Below the pieces are notes generated by a model. The model saw nothing but the letters and a program-made list of their open reading frames with translations, had not been told where the DNA came from and did not search any database. From assembly GCA_009760855.2 (NCBI GenBank), contig WPIO01000189.1, positions 266,001 through 330,000 on the forward strand: DNA of 64,000 nucleotides, given 5' to 3'. Both the position numbers and the translations under genes were made by a program. Numbering within the stretch: position 1 is the stretch's first letter; each line of letters opens with the position of its first letter. Origin of the DNA: Cristatella mucedo (lineage: Eukaryota; Bryozoa; Phylactolaemata; Cristatellidae). Positions 48,590 to 60,429 of this stretch are shown here, piece by piece.

Positions 48590-50235
48590 CTTAAAGGCCA
48601 CCACGTTCCGGTGATTCAAGCCTATGCCTCAAGCTTGTCTCTAAATTCAAAACTGCTCGAAAGTGATTCGAGAATCTGGCCTGCCGTCTATTATTGACTA
48701 TTTTTTGCTGCTTTAAGCTTTGATGGGTGCACTAGAAAGTACCGATAGTGTTCGAAAGCTTTATTATAGCGTGGAAGTTCTGGTGATCTGTGTGACAGCC
48801 CTCCGCAAGACCTGTCGTCGGGCTGGGTAGCGCGACCAAGCAACGAGTCTGCTGGCTCCAACACTAAAACCTTTATTTCACGCAACGCCAGCCAAGCCCA
48901 GTCTACACACACTAGACGGCTGCCGGCGTCGAGGGATCTCTCCCTCCCTTCCTGTTGTACTCCTCCGACAGCCCTTATATTCCATGCATGCGTTGTTTTT
49001 CGCACTGACGGGCCATTGTTCGTTCCGAACCCACCCGACAGCTGGCGACAGTTTGTGGTAGATAGATGTACCCACAGATGCCGCCAATGCATGGATTTGG
49101 GCAGGACTGCCGAGTCATCGTCTGCCCATCCACCTGGTCGTGAGCTTGTGGCTGCATAGGCAGTCTGAGAGAGCCATCACGAGGTCTCCGCCCTGTGCTC
49201 GCAGGCTGCAAGCGTGCGTGTTCTTCCACAATCTGGATAATATATTTAAAGATATTTTTACATTTTCAATGCCCTGTCTTAAAACAAAAGTGCTTCCAAA
49301 AAGAGATGGATTGGACAGTAATGGATTGGATACTAAACACGCTCAGTTTATATTACACTGTGTAGGTTCGTTCCTCAAGTTATGAGCAGCCTTCGGACTC
49401 GATTCCCTTAGTCATACGTAGTTCGTCTCGAAAGACTAAGCTGCGCCATCTTGCCACTTGACGGAAGTTCGCGTCAGCTTGCCACGTGAAACAAATGCGC
49501 CGTCTTGTTTCGCGACTTTCTCAATTTAGTAGAGATAATACCTGTACCGTTCATAAGCAGGCGAGTAATATTAGTACATACCAAGCATTGGTTCGAGATA
49601 CTCATAGCTCTGCGTTTACGTGCTTTTGGTAACAAATCTAATGCTGCTCACACAAATCGGGTCTAATTATTAAATACCATTGCTAAGAATTAAAAGTAAA
49701 AGGACTTTAAAATGCCACATAATTAAGCCACATACAATCGACCGTACCTGTATGTGCGTTAGTACATTGACAGAGAAGAAGGTGAAGGATGACCAACTTG
49801 TAGGGCTTCAGACAGCTTCGAAGGACTATGGAATTCACTGGTGCTAGGTTTACAACAGATTGAATGCCTTACCACAGGAGCAGTGGGCAGTAGAGCTTCG
49901 TGAGAGTCCCCTCAAACAAGGATTGGGATACGATCTCTTGAGAGGTCGTAGGTAATTGCACGGAGTTACGGTAGGTTAATGGTGGTAGGGCAGGAGCAGA
50001 CCGGCAGCATTCCACTCGAGCACCCTGTCCTTGGAAGGCCCGACTCACTAGTCATTATTATCAGTCATTATTATTATTATTATCACTATTCACTAGAATT
50101 TCCTTCCAACAAAGACGGTCGAGTAGTCGTGCCAAGATTCAAATGTGCTGACAAAAATTCTGGTTATTTGGACGCGAATCCAAATTGCCAGTTAATAATT
50201 ATATAAAAAAATTATATAACAGTTGAGGCAAACAG
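48590..50235. other. convergent intergenic space between TFAP4 and TRAPPC1
   Basis: No gene recognised. A short imperfect (ATT)n lies near 50055-50095. Open frames at 48.7-49.4 kb have no known domain. Confidence 0.4.
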
Positions 50236-50238
50236 GTT

Positions 50239-50244
50239 TTTATT
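50239..50244 (-). promoter_or_regulatory. candidate poly(A) signal of TRAPPC1
   Basis: AATAAA on the minus strand, about 250 bp after the TRAPPC1 stop codon. Confidence 0.6.
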
Positions 50245-50492
50245 ACCAACAACAATCGCTCTACCGAGAGCCGCCGAGCGAGCGCAGCATATTTACTGTA
50301 CTCGGCACTCAGCAGCTGCAGAGGCTACAGAGCAATGGCTGCTGCTGCTCGGCTCAGGCCGGAAGCCGTTGCATTGGTCACTGGCTGGAGGTGGGTGGGT
50401 GGGAGAAGGAGTGGATCGGGCGGTGTCACAGTTGCTGAGCAACGTTAGCAGCGTCGATGTCGCCGGGCTCCCGCGGCGGCGACCCCTGGCGG

Positions 50493-50639
50493 CTACGCCG
50501 AAAGCATCGGAGGAGGCGGAGTGGCGAAGAAAGGAAGGCCTCGCACGAACTCGTCCAGCTTGCCCTTGAACAGCTCGCTTCTGATTGGCTCGCCGTTCAG
50601 CTGACACAGCGGGTTGTGCACCACGTACTCCACGAAGAC
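50493..50639 (-). CDS. TRAPPC1: TRAPPC1 exon 4
   Basis: Acceptor GCATTTTTCAG. Encodes [38 protein letters not shown] and a Pro-rich end, then TAG at 50495-50493. Confidence 0.95.
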   Translation of the reverse strand, partial: VFVEYVVHNPLCQLNGEPIRSELFKGKLDEFVRGLPFFATPPPPMLSA

Positions 50640-53600
50640 CTGAAAAATGCCCGGAGCAGAATGCAGCCGAAGCATCTGCAGTGGAGGAGGACATCCGTGT
50701 GAGCGCGTGTGCAGAGCGCCCGGAGCAGAGAGTGCGCGACCTGAGCTGGTGGGCTGGGGGGGGGAGCGTTGCAGAGCGTTTGCATTTGCAGACTATAGAT
50801 ACCCTGACACTAGCTGAGGCTACAGGCGAGCAGAAAATGCACGGCCGCATTGCGCATTGTCAGGATGAGATCATTTTTTTCTAGCTCGAGCACGGTTCGT
50901 GTAAATATACGATGCTGAGACGACTACTCTCCTGCTGCCGACTGTGGCACATCCTTTCCAGCAGTCCTCAGCTGCTACTTCCATGTTAATCACTACCTCA
51001 ACTGCTCTCTTGGCTCTGCTATGCTTCCCACTTTCTCTGTGCTGCGTGAGACGAATTCTGTTGGCTAACCGAATGCCTACTGAAAGCTGCTTATGCTGTA
51101 AGTGGGCTATGCAAAACTCCCCAGCACTACTGGGGATTGTCAGACGACCACATCATAAAGCAAAAATAAAACAAGGTAAAAATATAATTCATTTTTACAT
51201 CACCCTAAGAGGGCTTAAGCTCTTTAAGGGCACTTAACTTGCTGGTCTGTGGCTCACTTTTAGGTCCCTTCATTCTTTGGCTCCAGCCTACCTATCAGAT
51301 CTACTGCCCCTGGAGGCAAAGCATCGTGCCAGTCGCTTTTCGGAATCTACTTTCGGACTATACCTGTCAGCTGTCAGCTGACCGAGAGGGTCAGCATCGC
51401 GACCGTCTGATGCAAATGCTGCACAAAGACTTAACCGAACGAGATGCCGAACGAGATGCCAAAAAGAGATGCCGAAAGCCAGCAACAGCAGCAGCAGCAG
51501 CAGCAGTGGGAGCTCGACCTTCAGCCACTATTGATTGATCCATCCCCTCCTCCCTGCTCCCCGAACAAAAGCTCCGAACACGGGCTAGACGAATGCGACC
51601 GACTTAGGAATGCAGACATGAATAGAGTATCTCTACTTGTCTTGCTTGATCTTTCGGCTGCTTTTGATACTATCGATCTCGAGTCCTTCTTGAGCACCTC
51701 TCATTTCGCCTGGGCATCACTGGCACTGCTCTGCAGTGGTTCAGGTCCTATCTCAGTGGCAGACTCCAGAGTATTGACGTGAATGGACAAAGATCGTCTG
51801 AAGTACCTCTGAAATATGGAGTACCTCAGGGCTCCGTGCTAGGTCCGGTTCTTTTTACGGTTTCTACTCTCCCTCTTGCTGATGTAATTGCCAAGCACAA
51901 TCTAGGCTTTCACTTCTATGCGGATGACACTCAGTTGTACCTTTGCCCTGATCCCTCCCAGCCTTCGAGCACCTCGAATTCTCTCAACTGCCTGGCCGAA
52001 TGTATTGATGACATCCGCACATGGATGGCAGCCAATTTTCTTAAATTGAAGGATGATAAAAACCAATTTACTAGTTATGGCCAGACCATGTGTGATTCAG
52101 AAATTGGAAAGGCTAGCGTTCAAAATCGGCTCTGCCAGCATGTATCCTGTGGAATCTGCACGAAATCTAGGTGTCATGTTCCAGAATGACCTTTCATTAG
52201 ACAACCATATCAGCTCCACAATCTAGTCTGCCTACTTTCAGCTACATAACATTGCTAAAATTCAGGCTTGTTTAGAGGAGAATATCAAATCTAAGTTGGT
52301 TCATACATTTGTAACATCTGCGTCTTGACTTCTGTAACTCACTGCCTGCTGGTCTACCAGCATGTGCAATCAGGTGCTTACAGTTGGTGCAAAACTCTGC
52401 AGCTAGCCCCAAGCAACGGATTGACTTCAAGGTTTTGTCGCTCAGTTTTAGGTCACTTCATTCTTTGGCTCCAGCCTATCTCTCAGATCTACTGCCTCGC
52501 GAGGTTACGCATCGTACCACTCACTTTTGGGATCTAATTGTTAATAATAATAATAATGTACTTGATAAAGCGCCCTCAGAGAACTTAATCTCTTTCTAGG
52601 CGCTTTACATTTGCTGCAAAGGGAATTGTTTACTTATACCTCGTACAAACCTCAAATCCTTTAGAGACCGTGTATTTAGTTCGTATGCTCCCAAAGCCTG
52701 GAACTCACTACCGACTTGCATCACAACATCCCTTGACTTGACCATATTTAAAAAGAAACTAAAAACGCACCTGTTCATCACAGCATTTAGTGGGTCTCTT
52801 GTGATTCGACCTTTGTGAGGTTATGCATGCTGACACTGTGCATGTCACCCCTAACCATGTTATTCTTGTTGTCTATTGAGCACGCTTCCATTAACCATTC
52901 GATCACGCTTCCTTTGCAGTATATGTAAAGTGCCTAGAAACAGATTGAGTTGGCTGAGGGCCCTTTATCAAGTGCATTATTATTATTATTAAAAATGTCG
53001 ACCAAGCGAAGGCTGGCGGCCAGCAAGAAGTGCCCTTTGCGGAGGCGGCTCAGCAGCAGCAGCAGCAGCACGTACCGATGCGTACAGCTGAGTCAGGGCT
53101 TCCTTCACAGCCGCGCTAGATATGGCGACGTCGGTGTTCATTATGAACTTAAGTCCACTCGCCGTCTCATACAGGTGGAGCCGGTACTTGTTGGTGCGAA
53201 AATTGGAAAAACCATCCGGGCTGAAGAAAAGGTCAAGGCCAACGAAAGACGGCAGGGTCGCCACACTTCGAGCTTCCGGCACCCACCCACTCAATCCCAC
53301 GCCCCTTCGTGGGCCCTGACCCCTGAATCCTAACCCCTGGCTCCGACGGCTCAAAGCGGCAGCAGCAGCAGCATGAGTTTGGAGGCTCGTGAGCTCGCTC
53401 GTTCGGGCGGCAAGCTTCGTTGCCGCCGCCGCCGCGCACTGCTGCACTGAATGCACCCCTGCCTCCCACTGCCCGCGGTCGCGACTGCTGGAAACTGACG
53501 GCGGCAAAGACTGCCATGTGGCAACAATAGCAGCAGCCGCAGCAGGGTCACGGTCACGGATCGCGTGGTTGCGGGTCAAGGATACGAATCGAGCGGCGAC

Positions 53601-53874
53601 AGGCGAGCCGCGAAGGACTTGAGAGAATGCACCATGCCGAACATGAGCTTGAACTCCTGAAACAGAGTTAAGGAGTTCAGGAGTTCAAGGCTGATCCAGC
53701 GGCTGCGGCGGCGGGCAGCAGCCGGTGCGAGCCTGAGGCAGCGGCGGCAGCGCCTGCGGTAGAGGCAGCGACCGTCGCACATCGTGCTATTCACGACCGT
53801 GACCCCACCGCCATCCCGGCAAAGCTGCTGCGCTCACTCACACAGCGACGATAATTTAATTAAATTAATGAATA

Positions 53875-53911
<37 letters not shown>

Positions 53912-54988
53912 TTAATACATTCACGGCACGATAATCTGGTGGCCTCGAGCAGCAGTCTGTTGGCTACCGAAAGCGTATGCAAAACTCCCTTGCACAACAT
54001 GCACGTATTCTTTGTGGAGTTACAGACGAAGATAATTTACATCACATTACAGATAGTGGGTAATATAATGAAATATAATTTTATATTTCTCAGTCTGCAC
54101 CTCCACAAAGACTATGCGGTTGTTACTCAGGAGAGTTTTGCATAGCGCACTCACAGCCTAAGCGGCTTTCGGTAAGCATTCGGTAGCCAACAGACTACGT
54201 CTCACGCAACAAAGAGAAAGTGAGAAGCATAGCAGAATCAGGAGAGCAGTTGAGGTAGTAAGTAGCATGAAACTAGCAGCTGAGGACCGCTGAAAAGGAT
54301 GAGCCATGGTCGGCAGTAGTAGAGTAGTTGTCGTTTCGTAAGAATCGTGGAAGCGAGCTCCACAGTCTAGGACCTGCAGAGCTAAAGCTTCTGGCGCCAA
54401 CAGTCTTTAAGCGAAGGAATAAAACAACTAAATTATTGTCCACGGAGGACCTGAGGGCACGAGGAGGCTGAAACTGGTGCAGCAATTCTGCTAGATACGG
54501 AAGAGCCGAGCTATGACGGGAGAGTCAAGCCGTGGCCTTGGTCTTGCTGGGTGAGTGTAAGAACGCGAAAGGGTACAACTGCTCAGCAGTACGACATGCA
54601 TGGACCTGTGAAAGCATGGCCGGAAGTCATCGCGGTACACTCCACCCTAAGCGCTCACTCGATCAGCCCCCTCCCCTGCCCCCCTGCCAGTCCGTGCGGG
54701 GAGGGGGCGCGTGCCGTGCCTCGGCACAGTATCGTGCACTGATCCAAGCGTTGCCGAGATGTCCTGATGTGTTAACAGCGAAGTCGCTCCTGCTCCTGCT
54801 CTACCCCGAGAAGAAACAACGAAGAGCGACACAAACTACGACAGCGACAGCGACTAGCGGTGCGTCGCTAGGGCCCGAGCGTCACTGACCTCCTGCTGGC
54901 AGGACGTGCCAGCGTGATTCCTGCGGAGCCACTCGCCGTAGTATATGCACTCGCCCTTGCGATCAAATATGTACACATTGTAAATCAT
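50493..54988 (-). CDS. TRAPPC1: TRAPPC1 / BET5-type TRAPP complex subunit
   Basis: Four minus-strand exons: 54988-54890, 53656-53586, 53220-53076 and 50639-50493. All phases agree and give 153 residues; vertebrate TRAPPC1 has 145. Blocks seen in order: [106 protein letters not shown]. These line up with the vertebrate protein from start to end almost without gaps. The family is a small longin-fold core subunit of TRAPP, the exchange factor for Rab1/Ypt1 in ER-to-Golgi and Golgi traffic. A short Pro-rich tail ([10 protein letters not shown]) is extra. The last intron (2.4 kb) hosts LINE copies in the opposite orientation. Intact and likely functional. Confidence 0.95.
50915..51125 (+). mobile_element. 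LINE family B fragment
   Basis: Plus-strand DNA matching the end of family B (TTTCCAGCAGTCCTCAGCTG, CTCTGCTATGCTTCCCACTT, GTGGGCTATGCAAAACTCC). Coding frame lost. Confidence 0.8.
51170..51350. mobile_element. mixed LINE family A / SINE tail fragments
   Basis: 51178-51238 is a minus-strand tail (CACCCTAAGAGGGCTTAAGC). 51240-51350 is a plus-strand piece of the family A C-terminal RT region ([12 protein letters not shown] in a shifted frame). Confidence 0.65.
51590..52992 (+). mobile_element. longest LINE family A copy (RT core to tail)
   Basis: About 1.4 kb on the plus strand. RT blocks in order: [53 protein letters not shown] (YADD codons at 51917-51928), [16 protein letters not shown]. Then come the [13 protein letters not shown] region, the C-terminal RT-associated part, the tail and a short (ATT)n. 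A frameshift near 51715-51780, stops and a deletion in the SAARLV region show it is dead. The motifs fit a CR1/L2-type non-LTR element. Lies in the last TRAPPC1 intron, antisense to the gene. Confidence 0.92.
52543..52623 (-). mobile_element. 81-bp nested family A tail with 7-bp TSD
   Basis: AATAATAATAATAATG, then the minus-strand tail to TGCAAAGGG. It is flanked by AATTGTT at 52536-52542 and 52624-52630. The host LINE continues across the gap. Confidence 0.93.
53076..53220 (-). CDS. TRAPPC1: TRAPPC1 exon 3
   Basis: Acceptor ACCTTTTCTTCAG. Encodes [35 protein letters not shown] and [13 protein letters not shown]. Donor TCG|GTACGT, phase 0. Confidence 0.95.
53586..53656 (-). CDS. TRAPPC1: TRAPPC1 exon 2
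   Basis: Acceptor TAACTCTGTTTCAG, then [15 protein letters not shown] and AARLSPLD. The donor GATTC|GTATCC is weak, but the phase (2) and the alignment across it are exact. Confidence 0.9.
53853..53920. repeat. AAT-rich repeat
   Basis: (AAT)n with TAAT interruptions, in the first TRAPPC1 intron. Confidence 0.85.
53945..54055 (+). mobile_element. LINE family B 3' end fragment
   Basis: CAGTCTGTTGGCTACCGAAA, then GCAAAACTCCCTTGCACAAC and TTACATCACATTACAG, the end of family B, plus strand. Confidence 0.75.
54085..54525 (-). mobile_element. LINE family B 3' copy
   Basis: Minus-strand C-terminal RT blocks ([35 protein letters not shown]), frameshifted. Facing the fragment at 53945 in opposite orientation. 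Confidence 0.88.
54890..54988 (-). CDS. TRAPPC1: TRAPPC1 exon 1
   Basis: ATG at 54988 (minus), 33 codons, ending GAG|GTCAGT, phase 0. Encodes [29 protein letters not shown] and CQQE, matching the vertebrate start MTVHNLYLFDRNG..HYSEW. Confidence 0.93.
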
Positions 54989-54989
54989 C

Positions 54990-56040
<1,051 letters not shown>

Positions 56041-56054
56041 CGAGTGCAAATATT

Positions 56055-56215
56055 AGCTAATTGGCCGACCTTATTTTTATCGCGGCAGAGGAGTCTTAGT
56101 GGCCGCTTTACCGCTGCCTGCAGCTGACAATGCAGCGACGGCGCCGAGCTGCAGGATTCGAACCCGCGATCGCAGTGAGCGAGCGTCTTACCTCCTGCGC
56201 TGTCGCGGTCCTTAT
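56055..56215 (-). mobile_element. tRNA-headed SINE (type 1), GC-rich copy
   Basis: Minus strand: GTAAGACGCTCGCTCACTGC, then GATCGCGGGTTCGAATCCTG (perfect B box), then the type 1 body with CGATAAAAATAAGG. Confidence 0.75.
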
Positions 56216-56417
56216 ATAGCTAATCTGCCGGAAGCGACGAGGTGCGCCCACGCGATCTCGCAGAGCTCCAATCACCCGTCGCATGCCGCTGGTGGAGGAT
56301 TCTCCGCTGGCTCCGTCGTCTGCCTGGGAGAACGCAATGTCATTCTCGCAGTGTCTCAGTGTCGCTTTCTCAGGCGCTCGCGGGTAAGGCGGCGTCAAGG
56401 AATGCGAGCCCTCGAGA

Positions 56418-56475
<58 letters not shown>

Positions 56476-56478
56476 GAG

Positions 56479-56535
<57 letters not shown>
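56418..56535. repeat. palindromic (CT)n-(GA)n microsatellite
   Basis: About 52 bp of (CT)n, a short centre TATCGAGAAAGAAAG, then about 52 bp of (GA)n. The halves are complementary, so each strand can fold on itself. Confidence 0.95.
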
Positions 56536-56536
<1 letters not shown>

Positions 56537-56539
56537 CGT

Positions 56540-57095
56540 CTGAGGCGGAGGCGCGCGAAAGGCGTCCGCGAAACGAGAGGTCACGCTGAATGACGGTGCA
56601 CCGCAAGCAGCTGCCCAGGTGAACTCGCCGCCATTGGGTACACGACTCTAGACAGCGGAGTGGCACTTTCAAGGCACGTGAGAGGACTCTCGCCAGGAGG
56701 GGGAAACACAATCAATGTCGTGAAGAACGTCCAAGGATGCCGCGAAAGCGGTTCGCGGCACGCGCTCGCCAACGGGCGACGAAGGTCACGTGCCGCTAGA
56801 CGGCGCCCGCCGCTCGCTCTCGCCGTCGCGGAGGATGGAATGCCTCTCCGTTTGGCAGCGAGCTACGGTGCGTGCGTGCGGCGCTTCGATGCTTGCACGA
56901 CGGGAGCTCTCCTGGAGGAAGAGCGGTCGAACTTCCGCTTGCGAACAACAGCGAGTCGTCATCGTCAGGCGGAAGCTCAGCTGTCAGACACCAATTGTGC
57001 GTTCACCCATTGCAGGCTGAAGGCGCCCAGCGGCGACGTAGCGCGCTGGATGCTTAAGGGTGGCTACGTTACAATGCCCCGCCCAGTGAGTAGCC
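56540..57095. other. GC-rich, no gene recognised
   Basis: Open frames on the plus strand at 56.66-57.18 kb have no known domain and run into a LINE. Confidence 0.35.
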
Positions 57096-57099
57096 GCAC

Positions 57100-57402
57100 T
57101 GTGTATGTATCTCAGTCTGTAACTCCAAAAAGCCATACAGACTATGTGAGGGTTACGCAGGAGAGTTTTGTATAGCGCACTCACAGCCTAAGCGGCTTTC
57201 GGTACGCATTCGGTAGCCAACAGACTTCGTCTCACGCAACAAAGAGAAAGTGGCAAGCATAGCAGAGTCAGGAGAGCAGTTGAGGTAGTGAGTAGCATGA
57301 AAGTAGCAGCTGAGGATCGCTGAAAAGTATGAGCCATAGTCGGCAGCAGGAGAGTAGTTGTCACTGCGTAAGAATTGTGGAAGTGAGTTCCACAGTCTAT
57401 AA
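57100..57402 (-). mobile_element. LINE family B 3' copy
   Basis: Minus strand. TGTATGTATCTCAGTCTGTA at the 3' end, then the family B end region up to GGAACTCACTTCCACAATTC. 5'-truncated. Confidence 0.88.
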
Positions 57403-57404
57403 TA

Positions 57405-57908
57405 ATAATGATAGTAATGACAAAAATAATCTTGTGGTCCACGAAGTGCTCATTGCGGCACCTCGGCAATGAATCAGCGCGAGCGATGCCGTCGCAATGT
57501 CGCCATTAATTAAAAACTGGTTGGCTGGCACGGCATTCTCTCTCCCAGGCTACGAGCAGCCGTAGAAAAATTAAGAGCTTTGTGGCGTTCACCGCGGCGC
57601 GATCATTTCGTGCCGTGCGGCGGCGGCGGAAGTGAGAGAGCGGAGGACGGCACAGAACGAGCGGAGCAGCAGCCAGCGCGCCATTTTCTGATGCGAGCGA
57701 CGGCGAGCGAGCGAGCGAGCGGGGAGCAGCTGCGGGGGCACCGAGTGCGACGCACGATAGAGCCTCTCTCTCGGCTCTGAGGCTGCGGCTGCGGCGCCTG
57801 GGAGTACGGAGCTCTCGGCGCGCGGAGGCTCACAATGCACGAGCCGCTACGCTCGCGACGCTCGGCCGTTCAAAAGCGCAATTACGCCCAACACGGCGAG
57901 CCGACAGG
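57405..57908. promoter_or_regulatory. CpG-rich, promoter-like region
   Basis: From about 57590 the sequence is dense in CG, GCGAGCGAGCGAGC runs and GGCGG boxes, just before the candidate ATG. Inference only. Confidence 0.25.
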
Positions 57909-58154
57909 ATGGATATTGACGTGCAAATAGACTCGAGCAGCGCCGTCGCGCACTTGACCCGCTTTCGCCACTTATCCGGGAGCGTGAGTCTCCGGGGTCA
58001 GGTGATTCGCGTTTCGAATGCGAGTTTGGCTGGTGTTCCGGAGGAGCATAGGTGGCCGCCGAGGGATTTTATTTGCATAAAGTGCAATCGATCCCAGCGA
58101 TCCCAGCCACCTCGCGTCGCTCTCGGCGCGCGGAGGCTCACAATGCACGAGCCA
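57811..58154. repeat. 35-bp direct repeat, 309 bp apart
   Basis: GCTCTCGGCGCGCGGAGGCT followed by CACAATGCACGAGCC is found at 57811-57845 and again at 58120-58154, both identical. Confidence 0.92.
57909..57983 (+). CDS. candidate first exon of an unknown gene
   Basis: ATG at 57909 in a strong start context (A at -3, G at +4: ACAGGATGG) in a CpG-rich island-like region. MDIDVQIDSSSAVAHLTRFR and HLSGS follow, then AGC|GTGAGT, a good donor. If unspliced, the frame runs 101 codons. No family recognised and no partner exon found. Confidence 0.3.
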
Positions 58155-58654
58155 CAACGCTCTGGCCTCGCTCTGGCCTCGCGCTCCTTCGCCGCTCGCC
58201 GTAATCGCGTGTAAAATCGAGCGGCCCGCCGCAGCTCGTGCGCGTTTATCATCCTTTAGTAAACTGCGGACAGACTCCGGATTTCTCCGGCCGGTGTCTC
58301 GCTGGTACTTCCTATCCAGTCCGCCAAGTGACGCGTCGAGCCGCCATCATTCCTTCATTGCTGCTGAGCTTGCTGGCTAGCCCTCCGTTGCCGACCGCCA
58401 CTGCGCTTGCAAACGCTTCAGACGGTCCAGCCGTTGCGCCATCTGAACTTCCACAATAGTTTCACGATCGGAGAGAGAACTCTCGGTGGGCTCGTTGTAG
58501 TCAGACCAAGTAACTTCCGGCTTTGCGAACGGCCGCGGCGTCGTCGGATGGAATGAGCTCGTTCGGTCCGTCTCGCAGCAGCAGCAGAAGCAGCAGCGGC
58601 TGCCGAAGCAGCAACAGCAGCCGAATCAGCGTAAAAGGGCGGCAGCCTATAGCC

Positions 58655-58830
58655 GCCGGAAAGGATGAGCCGGAGTCGGCAACGAGAAAGTTGCCGCTGC
58701 GTCAGAATGGTGCACGCGTTCCCCGATGGCTCAAACCCGCAGAGCAAAAGCGTCCCCTGAAGCCTGAGCAAAAGAAGAGTTCTGATTTATTAATGTCCGG
58801 AGAGGACCGAAGGGCACCAAGAGGAGGGCG
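58655..58830 (-). mobile_element. ancient LINE family B remnant
   Basis: GAAAGGATGAGCCGGAGTCG, GCGTCAGAATGG and TGTCCGGAGAGGACCGAAGG align with the minus-strand family B sequence (GAAAAGGATGAGCC..., TGTCCACACAGGACCTGAGG). Heavily diverged. Confidence 0.6.
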
Positions 58831-59338
58831 GCCTCCTATGTCACAGATGCATTTTTCTCTGTATCGGCTGATCAACCGGCGAGCCATCGCCCCTCCTTTA
58901 GTGAAGGAGATCGCCGCTCTGCACGCTCCGACAGCCGCACTAACTGCACCGACTGTAGGCGCTTAATCCGGAGGGAACCGGGATATAGTGAGCGAGGGCT
59001 TCCCCGCCAACTCCGAGGATATTAAATCGCAGTAATCTACCCGTCCTGGAGAAAATCCGGCAGAATCTGGTAAGTTCTTCAGCCAGCTGTGCTTTGATTC
59101 GCCCTGCACATAGAACGCTCGCATCGAAGCAACCAACGCCAACAATTTATTCTCCTACTCACAGAGCAGAGGGAGCACGACTTCACGCGCTCCATTCTCC
59201 CACTCGAGTCTCTTCTCCTCGACTCCGGCTGTGCCTTGGCCGACCTCGATGGTGAATCCACCGTCTGTTCACCAGCGGGTTATCGGCCTGTGCCAACGCC
59301 TCATTAGAAGCGCGGACCACAGCTGTGCACAGGCCCCT

Positions 59339-59490
59339 CTTGATGTATCTATATATGTATATATGTATGTATCTCCGTCAGTAACTCCAAAAAGTCATAA
59401 AGACCATGTGGCTGTTACGCAGGAGAGTTTTGTATAGCGCACTCACAGCCTAAGCGGCTTTCGGTACGCATTCGGTAACCAACAGACTTC
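59339..59490 (-). mobile_element. LINE family B tail copy
   Basis: TATATATGTATGTATCTCCG, then the last about 130 bp of family B on the minus strand, cut at CCAACAGACTTCTT. Confidence 0.88.
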
Positions 59491-60380
59491 TTGATGATGC
59501 TGCCAACGGCTGTTTAGGAAAGGAACGGTACTAGCCCGCATGCAATCGAACTACACCAGCCGCCGCGCACATTCTAAATGCCGCGCGATCGTCGAAGAGG
59601 ACACTTGAATAAATTGACGACGACGACGGTCGCATTTCCGCCCCTCGAGCCGCCTCGAGCGCCACGAAGCCACGTGATTTCAGCCGCATTCAGCAGCTGA
59701 GAGTTTCCAGTGGGTGAGAGAATTTGTCCTAGTTTAGCCTCAGCAACTGGCCGACATCCACGGCCGCCAGTCAGCTAAGCAGGGCGTTCCGCGAGCTAAT
59801 CGCCACGGCCGGGCGACCTGCGCGCCATAGCTAAAACCACCCCGGCGGCCGAGAGTGTCGCATTCGACGCGCATCTGGGCCTGCCGTTGGCGTCCTTTTC
59901 AAGATAGAGCTTCAAGCCGCGCGCTTTACGTATCCGCTCCCGGCATGCACGGCAGTCGTCTCCTCGCGCGCTTCTTTTCTTTTGGGGTTTAGGGTGACTG
60001 TCTCTGCCGCCACCCCCTACGAGTCTACGGAGCTGCTGCCGCCACCGCCTGAAGTACCACCCACGGAAGTGGCCGCCCCCGAAGTCCTTTCTTTTACTCC
60101 CGCCACCCTCGCAGCAGTATTTGGAGCGTCTTTTTGCGGCCTAGTTGGTCGGAAACGCTTCTTTAATAAACCGTCTCCTAATCTGTTTCGCGGAGGCACC
60201 GAGAGATAGCTCAGTCCGATATTTGCAAACGATGGCCTCTAGCCGAGAGGCTTACTTGCTGGTGAAGAGTTGCGTAGTTGGCCTACCTTGGCAGGAGGCT
60301 CGCACCGGCGACCCCAGCCGCCGACTGCCTCCCCTGAGAGCTACGCCGATGGCGGTGCCTAGGTAATAATTGAAAGTGCT
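59491..60380. other. no recognised gene
   Basis: GC-rich. A Pro-rich open frame (59982-60209) follows a weak acceptor-like TTTAG and is not assigned. Confidence 0.35.
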
Positions 60381-60429
60381 GAGCGAAGGCTGGATAGTAC
60401 TCGTCCGAAGCAGCCCGCATATCTACGAG

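Noticed and set aside
58523-58966. 147-codon Ser-rich open frame that looked like an exon after the candidate start at 57909
   Set aside because: Its middle aligns with an ancient antisense LINE family B copy, so it is probably not coding.
59982-60209. Pro-rich open frame after a TTTAG
   Set aside because: Weak acceptor, no donor partner and no family match.
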